From Puccinellia tenuiflora (taxonomy: Eukaryota > Streptophyta > Magnoliopsida > Poales > Poaceae), in NCBI GenBank assembly GCA_012064385.1, contig QRDG01001520.1:124001-188000 (forward strand): a stretch of DNA of 64,000 nucleotides, read 5' to 3'. Position numbers and translations under genes: made by a program. Positions 30,601 to 42,635 of this stretch are shown piece by piece. Numbering within the stretch: position 1 is the stretch's first letter; every line of letters begins with the position of its first letter. Under the pieces are notes generated by a model, which did no database searches, was not told the DNA's origin, and was given only the letters and a program-made list of their open reading frames with translations.

Positions 30601-31042
30601 AGGTTGTGTATGGTTTTGTTCCTCGTGCACCTATTGATTTATTGCCTCTTCCATCATCGGTGCCAAATGATCTTGATGCTACACAACGTGCTGATTTGGT
30701 GTTAAAGTTGCATGCCACTGTTAAAGAAAATATTGAACGCATGAATGCAAAATATAAAATGTATGGGGATAAGGGGAGAAACAAAATTGTGTTTGAACCT
30801 GGAGATCTTGTTTGGTTACATTTACGCAAAGATCGTTTTCCTGATTTGCGCAAGTCCAAGTTAATGCCACGAGCTGATGGTCCTTTTAAGGTGTTAGAGA
30901 AAATAAATGATAATGCATATAAACTTGAGTTGCCTGCAGATTTTGGGGTTAGTCCCGCATTTAACATTGCAGATTTGAAGCCATATTTGGGAGAGAATGA
31001 TGAGATGGCGTCGAGGACGACTTCAATTCAAGAAGGGGAGGA
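27689..31042 (+). pseudogene. E7 pol with one frameshift
   Basis: Protease has IDGGSC (about 27800). Reverse transcriptase runs from about 28440 and carries YFDDILIY (about 28972). A one-base change near 29010, between KSLE and AHLRAFF, shifts the frame. RNase H (ECDASG, about 29410), integrase (HHCC about 29960-30100; SMDF, VSDRD, GQTEV about 30165-30465) and the GPFKVLEK motif (about 30880) follow in one clean frame. The frame then crosses the tract at about 31033 into the LTR and stops at 31353-31355. Apart from the frameshift and the missing gag this copy is well preserved. Confidence 0.87.
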
Positions 31043-31963
31043 TGATGAGGACATCCCTGCTATAGATGCAACCGCCACTACTACACCACCTACATTACAA
31101 GGACCTATGACTAGAGCTCGTGCACGTCAACTTAATCAACAGGTACTTTCGTTCTTACAAGCTACTCCTAATATTCATGAGAATATGATGCTGCCTAAAT
31201 CAAATGTGTTTGTCTCTCTTAGGAATGATGGACCAAGCATGGATGAGAGGGACAAGCTATGGAGCATGTACGTTGGAGGAGATGGCAGCAGGAGTGCAAC
31301 CAATGGAGATGATGACGCTACCAATGGAGACTACCGTGATTTGAAGCCACCATAAAGATGCTTGAAGGCTTGGACGAATTTTAGAAGATATCAATTAATG
31401 AATTTCGTCCAAGGCTTTTCATAGGTGCTGCGCCACCTCGTTTTTGGGCCAGGCCCATGTATTTTCGAGATACCTTTTAATAGGCAGTTTTAGAGTCCGT
31501 ATCTAAGGAGGAAAGCCTTCCTAGGGTAGGATTCGGCTGCCACCCCATGGCTGGACGAAATCCCACACCTCTCCTCCATATATACCCCCGTTAGGTCATC
31601 CTTTAGACTCGGATTTTGTTTAGTTAAAAGTTAGCCAACTGCTGCAACTTCGTGTACTCGGTTTGTGTCCAACGACCAGATCAAGACCGCTTACGGAATC
31701 CCGCCTTTTCAATAAAGCTCATACTTCATCCGTAATTACGTGATTGCATCTTTGGTTCTTACTTGTTCCTCGATCGCAGGTAGAACTAGACCGATTGGTC
31801 AGGCTGATCGTGCTGCTGCAGGATCGGTAACTCCCGGAGATTGGTTTAGCGATTGCATTGGCGCTGCGTACTAGTACGTGGAAGTCGGATCGCCAAGGTC
31901 GAACTCCACCAGAATCGACGTATCTCTATCTCATCGAAAGATCGGACTACCTTAGCCATATCA
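31043..31963 (+). repeat. E7 3' LTR (921 bp)
   Basis: The LTR starts TGATGAGG and ends CCATATCA. It encodes the last ~104 codons of the pol frame, including GPMTRARARQLNQQVLSFL, a tail ending in the TAA at 31353. A TATATA promoter-like site lies near 31578. It is followed by GATTG and the remnant E3 LTR, into which E7 probably inserted. Confidence 0.82.
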
Positions 31964-32290
31964 GATTGCTACAAGGATTCATCTATTTTCGTGTTCCTCT
32001 TTGTTGCGATCAGGAATACAACCTCTCCACTTTGTTTTGATCTGGAGATTATTGCTACCAAAGTTTGAGTGTAATCTGTTGTTCCATTGGGAATTAGTAG
32101 ATTGCAAACCGCTCGTGGTCGGCGGCTACGTTGCGCAAGTGTGTGGTGTTGCGAATATCCATTGGGTTGAAGAGCTGTTGCATTGGCAACGGGGGAACAG
32201 CCGGAGAGTTCGAGAGCATCTCGCAAGTTATCTTCATCAACCATCCAATCCACCATCGGCTCACTGAGAAGATCGGGCAACCCCTTATCA
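31964..32290 (+). repeat. E3 5' LTR remnant (U5 side)
   Basis: The remnant starts GATTGCTACAAGGATTCATC and ends CCCCTTATCA. It matches the second half of the E3 and E4 LTRs, being closer to E4 at its start. U3 and promoter are absent. Confidence 0.82.
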
Positions 32291-33723
32291 TCTTGGTATC
32301 AGATTTCCAGCGTTTACTCGGTGAGCAATCCATCCCCGTAGTTAGATTTATTTTCTTCCTATACAGAAAAAGCAAAAAATATTAGGTTTAGATTTCTTCA
32401 TAACCCAGATTGCATCGGTTTGCTAGTCTAGTTGCCGGTCGTTTTCCTTTTGCGTATCTTTTATCTTTTCCGAGTCCTACTAGAAGTCTAGGTTTTCCGT
32501 GTCTTTTGGGTCGTGGTCTTGGTCGGAATCAATTTGAAATTAATCCTTGTCGAGTTCGAATTGAAGTCGGAATCCTGCCGCGCGTCCTGCCGCGACACGG
32601 TTTCGGTCGATTTCCTCTGCCGCGACACCGAGTTGAGTTCAGTTTCCTGCCGCGAGTCGGATTCCTGCCGCGACACGGTTTCGGCGAGTTTTTCCTGCCG
32701 CGACACGGTTTCGGACAGATTTTGACAGTTTTAGTAAAACGGGCATAACTTTTGCATACGAACTCTGTTTTCGATGGTCGACCACTCAAATCGTTCGTCT
32801 CGAAAAGTTCTATCCAGCCAAACTCACTTCGTATGTTTACGCCCTTTCGGCGGCCTCCGTTTTATCAAATTCGTTCGGAAACATTGAGTTTTTGGCCGAT
32901 TAAGTTTCAGTTCCGGCACAAACCGAACTTTGTGAGCCTTAGACACAGCCTATCTACAGCAATTGTGTAGGAACTTACCTATTTGAGACTAGCTCTTTTG
33001 CTCGACAGGCTGCTCTTTCGTGTGTTTTTTATACATAGTTGTTTGCTCCTATTTTTAGTCTGTGGCCGTGATATATTAAAAAAAACAGAAAAAACAAGGG
33101 AAAAGAGTTGTACAAAAAAAGAGAGAAAAGGCATGAAGTTTCATCATCTTTTGAGGAGTTGTCTTGTGTTGTGTTAAGTTCGAAAATTTTGAGCAATCTG
33201 TGCCTGTCAAAAGTTAGAGCTTAGCTAGCGTCTCTCTTGTGCATTGCAACATNTACTGGTCATAAATAGTCAAAAAAAGGTGATAGTATTAAAAAAAGAG
33301 AGAGATAAAAGTGCAAGTTTTCTGTATATTTGGTGACACTGCTAGTCCTTGAGAAATCGTGTGCCTGTTAATCTGAGCTACTTGCTAGTGTCTTTCTAGT
33401 GCTTTGTGACATCCTTGTTCATAGTTGCATTGCCCAGTTTATCTCCACCGTGTGAGTTTCCTTTGTGTTATACGATCAGCACTAGGTTTGCCTTTTGGTG
33501 TAGTTAGGTATCCCTACCAAGCTCCAAAAAATACCCTGGTTTTTGTTGTGTAACACTTTGAGACCCATAATATTCGCTTCATCCCATCCGTGCACGTTCT
33601 GTCCATACAAGTGGTAAGCTATACTATTCACTTTGGAACGGTAAGATACACAATTTTTTTTGGTTTGAGTGAGTTGAGAGTTTTCCACATACATATTTCT
33701 ATATACCCTTGTGTGCACTAATC
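32291..33723 (+). other. E3 primer-binding site and leader
   Basis: TCTTGGTATCAGATTTCC follows the LTR; TGGTATCAGA begins at 32294. A minisatellite of CTGCCGCGACACGGTTTCGG-type units covers about 32575-32720. A segment with TGTGCCTGT and GCTAGTGTCT is present twice (about 33190-33250 and 33355-33415), apparently a local duplication. One undetermined base (N) stands at 33253. I see no gene. Confidence 0.7.
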
Positions 33724-36700
33724 ATGTCTTCAGGAGATGAGGATGATGGTGTTGTGAGGCAAATAAGGACGGCAACGCTCCTGTTTGTTGGGCCGAATAT
33801 GAAAGATCTTCGAGATCACCTGACATGTCAGTCCAGCACTCAATGTGACAGGCTACAAGCAGATTTGACTGCTACGGATATTAAGGTTGACAATGTGCTA
33901 CAAACGGCAACTGAGTCTGCAGCTGCCTTGGCAGCGATTCAGAATTCTATTGGTGCATTGAACCGTGCCGTGCGAGTGTTGACGCAGCGAAATGAGCAAC
34001 CTGTTGATGATGCAAGTGTTCATGGTGATCACGGGTGTTGATTTTGATGGAGAGGAGGATGATGAGCAAGCTGCTGCTCATCGTGAGAGGTTGCAACGGC
34101 AACAACAACCACAACCACAACCACATGCTAATGGTGGACGTGGAGGTGGCCGAGGTGGTGTTGTACCTCCTGGTCGTGGATTTGCGCCTCTTGGTGCGCG
34201 CCGTATGCTTGGCGACAATTTTGGTCATGCAGCCAACCGTGATGATGATAGCGTTGGTAAGCCCAAATTCAGTATTCCCAAGTTTGAAGGTTCCGTTGAT
34301 GTGGAAGAATATATTAACTGGGAGTTGAAGATGGAGCAACTTTGGCGTTTGCATGACTACACTGAAGATAGAAAGATCAAACTTGCATCTTCTGAGTTCG
34401 ATGGCTATGCTTTGCTATGGTGGGACGGTCTTGTGAGTGCTAGGCGTGAAGCAAATGATGTACCTATTTTATCTTGGCGAGAGATGAAGGCGGAGATGCG
34501 TCATCGTTTTGTTCCTCGCAATTACATCCGTTCTTTGTATGATAAGTTGCAGAATTTGAAGCAAGGTACCAAGTCCGTTGATGAGTACTATAAGGAGATG
34601 GAGTTGATCATGCAGCGTGCTAAGGTGCGAGAAGAACCTGAACAAACTATGCAGTGTTTCCTTTCAGGTTTGAGCTTTAACATCAAGAGAATTGTGCGTC
34701 ATCATCAATATGGCGATGTACAAGATTTGTTGCATCAAGCACGTGAAGCTGAGTTACAGTTGGCCGAAGATGCCAAATACGCTCCTCGTTCTTCTTATGG
34801 GCGAGGTGGTTCTTCATCACGAACGACACCTAGTGCGGTGCCGTCTAGTCCTGCTCCTAGTTTTCGTGGTGTTGCTCCTTCAAAGTCAGTCTCGGTTGCC
34901 CCTAATGCCAAGCAATCACCACAACCTGCTGCAAGTGCTACTGGCTCTTCCAATTCTACAGCTCGTACACGTGATATGAATTGTCATACGTGTGGAGGCA
35001 AGGGTCACTTCAAGCATGAGTGTCCAAACAAGAAGGTCATGTTGATCAATGAGGAGACCGGTGAGTATGAGAGTGGTGATGAGATTGACCCTAATGCTGA
35101 GTTTGAGGAGGACAATGAAGATGAGTTGTATTATGCGGATGCCGAGCGTTTACCATCTATTGTGTGCACGCCCAAGGTGCTGAGTGTGGCCCCTAGTTCT
35201 TCGGAGCAGCGATGCAATTTGTTTCAAACAAGGGCTGCAATTGGCAATGGACGTTCTTGCAAGGTAATCATTGATGGTGGCAGCTGCCGCAATTTAGCTA
35301 GCAAAGAGCTCTGTCAAAAACTGAATCTGAAATACTTGCCACATCCCCATCCTTATTTTATTCAGTGGCTAAGTGAAAGTGGGGAGATGAAGGTTAATCA
35401 CATGGTACAAGTTGAGTTTCAGATTGGTCCTTACAAGGATATCGTGGAGTTTGATGTGGTTCCAATGACCGTGTGTCACTTGTTGTTGGGATGTCCTTGG
35501 CAGTTTGATAGAGATGTGCGCCACAATGGGAGAGCAAATACCTATCAGCTCAATTGGCATGGCAAGGAGGTGATGTTGCGGCCTATGACACCTCAAGAGA
35601 TAGTAAATGAATCTCGCCAAAAAGTGGAAGTTAACCGTGAGGCTGAGCGTGAGAGATTAGCTAGGCGAGAGACTCCACCTTCGGTGAGCGAGAGCCACAA
35701 GCCAAATTTGAGTGGTAAAAAGAAAAGTGAGGGAGAGAACAAAATAGTAATGTTAGCCACCAAATCTGATTTGAGAGAGTTTCGTGAGGATCCCACTCTA
35801 GTACCTCTTGTGCTTGTGTGCAAGGGGGAAATTCTTGTTTCTAACGACATGACCCCTCTCTCTATTGGTGTTTCTAATGTTTTGCAGGATTTTGGTGACG
35901 TTTTTCCGGAGGAAGTGCCCGCTGGTTTGCCTCCATTGCGGGGTATTGAACATCAAATTGATTTGATTCCCGGAGCAACACTTCCAAACCGAGCTCCCTA
36001 TAGGACCAACCCGGAGGAGACAAAGGAGATACAGCGACAAGTTCAAGAGCTTCTTGACAAAGGGTATATTCGTGTGAGCTTAAGCCCTTGTGCTGTTCCT
36101 GTAATTTTGGTTCCTAAGAAATATGGTACTTGGCGCATGTGCGTAGATTGTAGAGGGATTAATAACATCACTATTCGTTATAGATACCCTATTCCCCATT
36201 TGGATGACATGTTAGATGAATTAAGTGGTGCTGTTATTTTCTCTAAAATTGATTTGCGTAGTGGTTATCATGAAATTAGGATGAAAGAAGGAGATGAATG
36301 GAAAACTGCCTTTAAAACAAAATTCGGTTTATATGAGTGGTTAGTGATGCCTTTTGGTTTAACTAATGCACCTAGTACTTTCATGAGATTGATGAATCAT
36401 GTTTTGAGGCATTTCATTGGTAAATTTGTAGTAGTCTATTTTGATGATATATTGATTTATAGCTGCAATGAATCTGAACATACTGATCATATTAGACAAG
36501 TTTTGCAAGTGTTGTGTGATAATAAGCTATATGGTAATCTTGCTAAATGCACCTTTTGCAAAGATAAGGTCATATTTCTGGGTTTTGTTGTTTCTAAGCA
36601 TGGAGTTGAGGTTGATGAATCTAAAATTGAAGCAATTAAAAATTGGCCTATTCCCATGAATATTAGTCAAATAAGAAGCTTTCTTGGTCTTGCTGGATTT

Positions 36701-38508
36701 TATAGACGTTTTGTGAAAGACTTCAGTTCTATTGCTGCACCTTTGAATGATTTAACTAAAAAAGGTGTTGAGTTTGTTTGGGGTGCATCCCAAGATGCCG
36801 CTTTTGATGAGCTGAAATGTCGTTTAATTTCTGCACCTTTGCTTATGCTTCCTGATTTCAATAAGCAATTTGATATTGAATGTGATGCTAGTGGCATTGG
36901 AATAGGAGGTGTGTTGATGCAAGAGGGTAAACCAATTGCATATTTTTCGGAGAAATTAAATGGTGCCCAATTGAACTATCTTGTTTATGATAAAGAATTG
37001 TATGCACTTGTTCATGTTCTTGAGGTTTGGCAACATTATTTGTGGCCAAAAGAATTTATCATACATTCTGATCATGAAGCTTTGAAGTATTTGAAGTGCT
37101 AATCTAACTTGAATAAACGTCATGCTAAATGGGTTGAGTTCATTGAATCCTTCCCATACATTGTTAAGTATAAGAAAGGCAAAGATAACATGGTTGTTGA
37201 TGCACTCTCTAGGAAAAGCATGTTTTTGACACATTTGGATGTTCAAGTTCCTGGTTTAGAGAGTTTGTGTGATTTATATGCTAATGATACTGATTTTTCC
37301 ATGCCTTTTGCTAAGTGTTCTGCTGTGAAAGCTTGGGAAAAATACCATATGCATGATGGATACTTGTTTAGAGCTAACAAATTATGTGTGCCAGAATCGT
37401 CCATGCGTTTGCTGTTGTTGCAGGAATCTCATGGTGGCGGTTTGATGGGACACTTTGGACGTGAGAAGACATTACTTATGTTGGTTGATCACTTTTATTG
37501 GCCAAGGATGAGGCGGGATGTGGATAGGTTTGTTAAGCGTTGCATCACTTGCAACAAGGCAAAGTCCAAGTTGAAGCCTCATGGTTTGTATACTCCTCTT
37601 CCTGCACCTACAACTCCATGGGAAGACATAAGCATGGATTTTGTGTTAGGATTGCCTAGAACTAGGAGAGGACATGATTCTATTTTTGTGGTAGTGGATC
37701 GTTTTTCTAAGATGTCACACTTTATTGCCTGCCACAAAAGCGATGATGCGTCGCATGTTGCTAATCTGTTTTTCAGGGACATCGTGCGCTTACATGGAGT
37801 ACCCAAGACGATTGTTTCTGATCGAGACGTCAAGTTCATGAGTTACTTTTGGAAGACACTTTGGGGCAAGCTGGGAACGAAGCTGCTGTTCAGTACCACT
37901 TGTCATCCCCAAACTGATGGCCAAACGGAGGTGGTGAATCGCACACTATCAACATTGCTGCGAGCCATGATCAAGAAGAACTTGCGTGAGTGGGAAGACT
38001 GTTTGCCGCATGTGGAGTTTGCATATAACAGGGCGGTACATTCTACCACACAATTATGTCCGTTTGAGGTGGTGTATGGTTTCAAACCCATTACTCCACT
38101 TGATTTATTGCCGCTTCCATTACATGAGAGAGTCAACATGGAGGCATCGAAGCGTGCAGATTTTGTGAGGAAGATACATGAGAAGACTAAAGAGGCAATT
38201 GAGAAGAAAGGCAAGTACAATGCGGCTCGTGTCAACAAGAAGAGAAAGGAGGTGATCTTTCAGCCCGACGACATGGTTTGGGTGCACTTTCGTAAAGACA
38301 GATTTCCTGTTCAGCGCAAGTCCAAGTTGATGCCGCGGGGTGATGGTCCATTCAAGGTTCTTGCCAAGATAAATGATAATGCATACAAGATAGATCTTCC
38401 TACAACTGAGTTTGGTGTCAATAATAATTTCAATGTTGCTGATTTGACGCCATATGCTGGAGAAGACCTTGACACGTCGAGGTCGACGCCTTTTCAAGGG
38501 GGGAAGGA
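33724..38508 (+). pseudogene. E3 gag-pol with a frameshift and a premature stop
   Basis: Gag starts MSSGDEDD. A one-base gain in a G-run near 34033 shifts the frame before the gag core (about 34250-34750) and the CCHC knuckle (about 34980). Protease (IDGGSC, about 35270), reverse transcriptase (YFDDILIYS, about 36438) and RNase H (ECDASG, about 36880) follow. A TAA stop at 37100-37102 splits RNase H from integrase. Integrase (HHCC about 37430-37560; SMDF, VSDRD, GQTEV about 37635-37930) and the GPFKVL motif (about 38345) are open. The frame continues through the tract into the LTR. Only these two breaks are evident. Confidence 0.88.
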
Positions 38509-39592
38509 TGATGAGGACATCCCTAGTCCTTTACCATTTTCTTCTATCGATGAGGTTGCTGCTCAAGACAAGCCCAATGAAGTGAGGATTGGCCCGATGA
38601 CAAGAGCCCGTGCCAAGTTACTTGGACAACAGGTGAACTCACTCTTAATCGAATATGATGTTTGTGATAATGAGAATTTTATACTACCTAAGTCTATGCA
38701 CTTGTGTATGATTAGGGTTGTTGATAACACACTCATTGGAGGAGGACCAGAGGAGCAGCAAGAATTGGAGTACAACGTCACCTATGGTGCGAGGGAGGAG
38801 CGGGAGGAATGTGCAAAGAAGGAAGATGAAGAAATCCAGGCAGCCCGGCCTGAGGCCGGCCAGGGACCCGAAGCTTCTGTCCTCCAAGTCGCTGGAAGGC
38901 CGGCCCCAGCCCGGCCTAGGCCGGGCATGCACCCGAAGCTCCTGGCCTCCAACTCGCAGGAAGGCCGGCCTCAGCCCGGCCTAGGCTGGTCAGGCACCCG
39001 AAGCGGCCGGCCTCGGCCCGGCCTCCGCCCCGGCCAGGCCGGTTTGACTGCCATGCAAATCCCAGCCCGGCCTTGGCCCGGCCTGGACCCGGCCTGCGCG
39101 CCAGATTTGGACCGAACCAGTTTTGGTCGGTTTGTATTCGTTTTGGGGTCGAACTAAACCCTGTTTGAGTCGGTTTAAGTGTTTCCCCAGCCCTAGGACT
39201 CCTATAAAAGGCTAGGGCCAGCGGCTAGGTCAAGGTCAGACCACGTTTTGATTAAAAACCCTAGATTGGATTGCTAAGCATTCATCTATACTAGAATTCC
39301 ACTTTGCTTCGATCGGGAATTCACCCCTCCCCTTTGTTTCGATCTGGAGGTTATTGCTACCAAAGTTTGAGTGTGATCTGTTGTTCCACTGGGAATTAGT
39401 AGATTGCAGAAACCGCTTTGTGGTCGGCGGCTACGTTGCATCGGTGTGAGGCGTCGCGAATATCCATTGGGTTGAAGAGTTGTTGCATTGGCAACAGGGG
39501 AGCAGCCGGAGAGTTCGTCGGAATCTCGCAAGTTACCTACATCATCATCCATCTACCACCGCTCACTGAGAAGATCGGGCCACCCCTTATCA
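38509..39592 (+). repeat. E3 3' LTR (1084 bp)
   Basis: The LTR starts TGATGAGG and ends CCTTATCA. It encodes VRIGPMTRARAK (about 38580-38620) in frame with pol, then carries a GGCCGG-type array (about 38850-39095) and a TATA box (39203-39209). U5 includes a GATCTGTTGTTCCACTGGG-type segment shared with E4. Confidence 0.9.
39203..39209 (+). promoter_or_regulatory. TATA box of the E3 3' LTR
   Basis: TATAAAA lies about 110 bp after the GC-rich array and is the likely LTR promoter. Confidence 0.6.
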
Positions 39593-40815
39593 CGGCGTAT
39601 CATAGAATCTTGTAGTGTGGTGTTCGAGGAAAATGACGGCTCCCAAGTGGCGCAATTTCATGTTTCCGATGTAGATGATGTAATTCCTCAAGAAGCCATA
39701 AGAAGAATGGGTGTGGGATTTTTCTGCCCCGTTGAGGAACCCCTTGTGGAGGATCGAGAAGGACAATGCTCTACTCAAGTGGAGCCTTCATCTACACAAG
39801 AAAATCTAGCCAATGAAGAGCCTATTGCACCAACCGAAGAACAAGTTGAAGACCCTCAACCCCTTGATCAAGTTGCTATGCAAGAGCCCAACTCACCTAT
39901 TCGTGATGCTAGCAATGATCAAGACCTTGCTCAATCATCTTCTTCTTCAAATGTTGAAGCCGTGCCTAGTGATGATCAAGGTCAACCTTCCGGTCAAGAC
40001 GGGGACTCAAATGATCAAGATGATCAAGTGATTCCTCCAAGATGCAATGAGGATATCGAAGCCCGTCATCAAGCTAGAGTTGCAAGAACCATGGCACGTC
40101 GTGAACATTTCCTTGAGAAGGTGATTGGTGATGTGAGAGGCAAAGTGTCCACCCGGAGGCAATTGGCAAACTTTAGTGATCATCAAGCCCATATTGCCAT
40201 GGTGTAACCAAAGAAAGTGTCCGAAGCGCTTGAAGATCCGGATTGGTTGCAAGAAATGCATGAAGAGCTCAACAATTTCGAGCGCAATAAAGTTTGGAAG
40301 TTAGTTGAGAAGCCAAAGGAGTGCCGCAATGTTATTGGCACAAAATGGATTTTCAAGAACAAGCAAGATGAACATGGCATGGTTGTGAGGAACAAGGCTA
40401 GATTGGTGGCTCAAGGGTACTCTCAAGTTGAAGGCATTGATTTTGAAGAGACCTATGCTCCCGTGGCTCACCTTGAGTCCATCCGTATCCTTCTTGCTTA
40501 TCCATCTCGTTATAACTTTAAATTACAACAAATGGATGTTAAAAGTGCCTTTCTCAATGGACCTTTAAAGGAGTTGGTGTTCGTTAAGAAACCCCCGGGG
40601 TTCGAGGACCCCAACTTCCCTAACCATGTCTACAACTTGATAAGACGCTCTATGGACTTAAGCAAGCACCACGTGCGTGGTATGAGCACCTTAGAGAGTT
40701 ATTGTTAGACCGTGGATTTGAAGTTGGGCAAATTGATCCCACTCTTTTTACTAAGAGGGTTAAAGGGGAGCTTTTCGTATGCCAACTTTATGTTGATGAT
40801 ATTATATTTGGCTCG
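39593..40815 (+). pseudogene. Copia pol fragment (linker and reverse transcriptase)
   Basis: The frame begins in the Gln/Asp/Ser-rich linker that follows integrase. A TAA at 40205-40207 interrupts it just before PKKVSEAL. Reverse transcriptase continues (KWIFKNKQDEHG, QMDVKSAFLNG). A one-base loss near 40637 then shifts to the frame with LYGLKQAPRAWYEHL and YVDDIIFGS. Similarity ends right after that catalytic motif; the rest of reverse transcriptase and RNase H are absent. Confidence 0.83.
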
Positions 40816-40828
40816 TCTGAACATGCCT

Positions 40829-40984
40829 CCACCTCCACCTGAGCACGCCATTCAGCCCCACGTTGCATACAAGAACTGGAACAACAAGCATGTGGATTGG
40901 GATCACTATGTTCCTGAGGACGATGAGATTGAGACCGGCAGTGAGGCAGAGGAGGAGGGGTCCGAGGCCACGGAGTCGGAGTGA
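40829..40984 (+). pseudogene. Short acidic frame after the copia deletion
   Basis: About 52 codons, proline-rich then acidic (PEDDEIETGSEAEEEGSEATE), end at a TGA at 40982-40984. In SIRE-type elements an additional frame lies between pol and the 3' LTR; this may be its end, joined to reverse transcriptase by deletion. I do not recognise a domain. Confidence 0.35.
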
Positions 40985-41353
40985 TCTCCTTGGGACATTA
41001 GCATCGCTCTTTTCCCCTTTTTGGTGTCTTGATGCCAAAGGGGGAGAAGTAGTTCTATTAAGGTTTTCAAGGGCGTTGCATGGGTGGGCACAAGCTCTCG
41101 TGTATTTCATTCGTTCTTATGAGCTTGTGCCTATGTATCTTTGTTTTATCCGTTGAACTCTATGTGTGGTGTAAGACATGCAACTTGTTGATCTACTTCT
41201 TGTGAACTCTATCTATTTATGTTGCTATCGTTATCTTGGTTAAAGCATGCTCATATCTAGGGGGAGCTCCTCTCGAGGGGGAGCTTCGTGCTCTTGTTGC
41301 TTTAATTATATTGTGGTTTGTGTGTTGTCATCACTCACCAAAAAGGGGGAGAT
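40985..41353 (+). other. Copia 3' untranslated region with G-rich tracts
   Basis: Several GGGGGAG tracts (about 41039-41046, 41261, 41277, 41345-41351) precede the LTR; the last is the polypurine tract. I see no gene. Confidence 0.65.
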
Positions 41354-42635
41354 TGAAAGAACATCTCTTAGTTTTGATGATTTAATGACAACACATTTTG
41401 TGGGCTAATCATGTGTGTTAAAGTGTCTTGACAGGTTTCTTAGTTGATTAGGCCCAGAAGGTGAAAAGATCGAAGAACGGATCGAATACGGAGAAGAGAA
41501 TCTCTTTGGAGTAGGTTTTTTGCCTTTGGAGGACCGGAAGTTCCGGCCATTTGGGCGGAATTTCCGGTGGGCGGAAATTCCGGCCTTTGGCCGGAAGTTC
41601 CGGCCAAGCACGAAAACGGCTAAGTCATTTTTGGGATTCCTCTCTGGAGGGGTCCCGGAACTTCTCCCCAGAAATTTCCAGTGGTCCGGAAATTCCGGCC
41701 TCCTGGCCAGAAGTTCCGGCCCTGGAAAATTTCCGGTGGAATTTTGGCTAAGTCATTTTGGGTTTTCCTCTCGGGAGGGGTCCCGGAGGTTTTGGGCGGA
41801 ATTTCTCCCCGAAGATTTCCGGCCTCCAGTCCGGAAGTTCCCGGTACTTTATACCGTAAATTCCGGCCCTGCGCTTTTCCAACGGCCAGATTTCCTGGAG
41901 GGGTATTTATACCCCTCCTCCTACCTTGGAACAGCCAGCTCTTGCAACTCTCTCTCCTCCATTACAAGCAAAAGCTCAAATTGAAGAGATCTCCCAATCC
42001 CTCAACCCAAACTCGTTGATTTTTGGAGGATTGAAGGAGAAGGCCCCGATCTACATCTTCACCAAGCCGTTCTTCATTTCCCCCTCATTCACTTGAGGAT
42101 TTCGTTTCTAGGGTTAGCATTGTGTTACCCTAGAATTCTTGTGCTTACTACTTGTTGTAATTGCGACAGATGTGTTGATTTGGGAGCCCCCAATTAAGTT
42201 GTGGGTGTGTGCCCCAAAACATTGTAAAGGCTCCGGATTCCGCCTCGAAGGATTCCGATAGTGGAAGGTGGACCAAACCCTTCGGTGCGGTTAATCGGAC
42301 AATATGGTGAGGCCTTTGTGGCATCTTGAGTAGGCCTCTTGTGGCGAGCTCACACCCCTCCAACGAGACGTACTCCCTTAACAAGGAGGAACTCGGGAAT
42401 ACATCCTTGTCTCCGCGTGCTTCTACTTTCGGTTATCTCTATCCCTTAGTTGTCTTTACTTGTATCGTGTTTCTTGCCTAGTCGTAGTTGCTTGCTTGTC
42501 ATATAGGTAAATTCACCGTAGTTGCATATCTAGAGAATTTACCTTCGTGTCAAGCCTAAAATCGAAAAAGAAGTAAAATTTGGTGTAGCACCTATTCAAC
42601 CCCCCCCCCCTCTAGGTGCTCATACGATCCTTTCA
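41354..42635 (+). repeat. Maximus-like copia 3' LTR (1282 bp)
   Basis: The LTR starts TGAAAGAAC and ends ATCCTTTCA. It contains a minisatellite of CCGGAAGTTCCGGCC-type units (about 41525-41880) and a TATTTATACC promoter-like site (about 41904). A C-run near 42599-42610 lies close to the end. The bases after it are CTTTC. Confidence 0.8.

Larger units (their letters stand above)
27689..31963 (+). mobile_element. E7, gypsy element lacking leader and gag
   Basis: The element consists of protease, reverse transcriptase, RNase H, integrase and a 3' LTR (31043-31963). The primer-binding site is reduced to GCTTGGT, and leader and gag are absent. The LTR at its left (X) is unrelated to the one at its right. 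Its pol end reads GPMTRARARQL, which resembles what I recall of CRM-type elements of grasses. Confidence 0.8.
31964..39592 (+). mobile_element. E3, near-complete but broken gypsy element
   Basis: The order is remnant 5' LTR (31964-32290), primer-binding site, leader, gag, pol, purine tract and complete 3' LTR (38509-39592). It is the best reference here for E2 and E4. Its 3' end sits in a copia element (CGGCG follows). The left part of the 5' LTR is missing because E7 lies there. Confidence 0.88.
39593..42635 (+). mobile_element. 3' end of a SIRE/Maximus-like Ty1/copia element
   Basis: The stretch comprises the region after integrase, part of reverse transcriptase, a short acidic frame, a G-rich tract and a 3' LTR (41354-42635). 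Reverse transcriptase motifs (RLVAQGYSQVEGIDF, QMDVKSAFLNG, YVDDIIFGS) are Ty1/copia. The long region beyond pol and GGGGGAGA tracts before the LTR fit what I recall of the SIRE/Maximus lineage. The left part is missing because E3 lies there. Confidence 0.8.

Noticed and set aside
31964..39592. E3 as an intact, active element
   Set aside because: Gag is frameshifted near 34033, pol has a TAA at 37100-37102, and the 5' LTR lacks U3.
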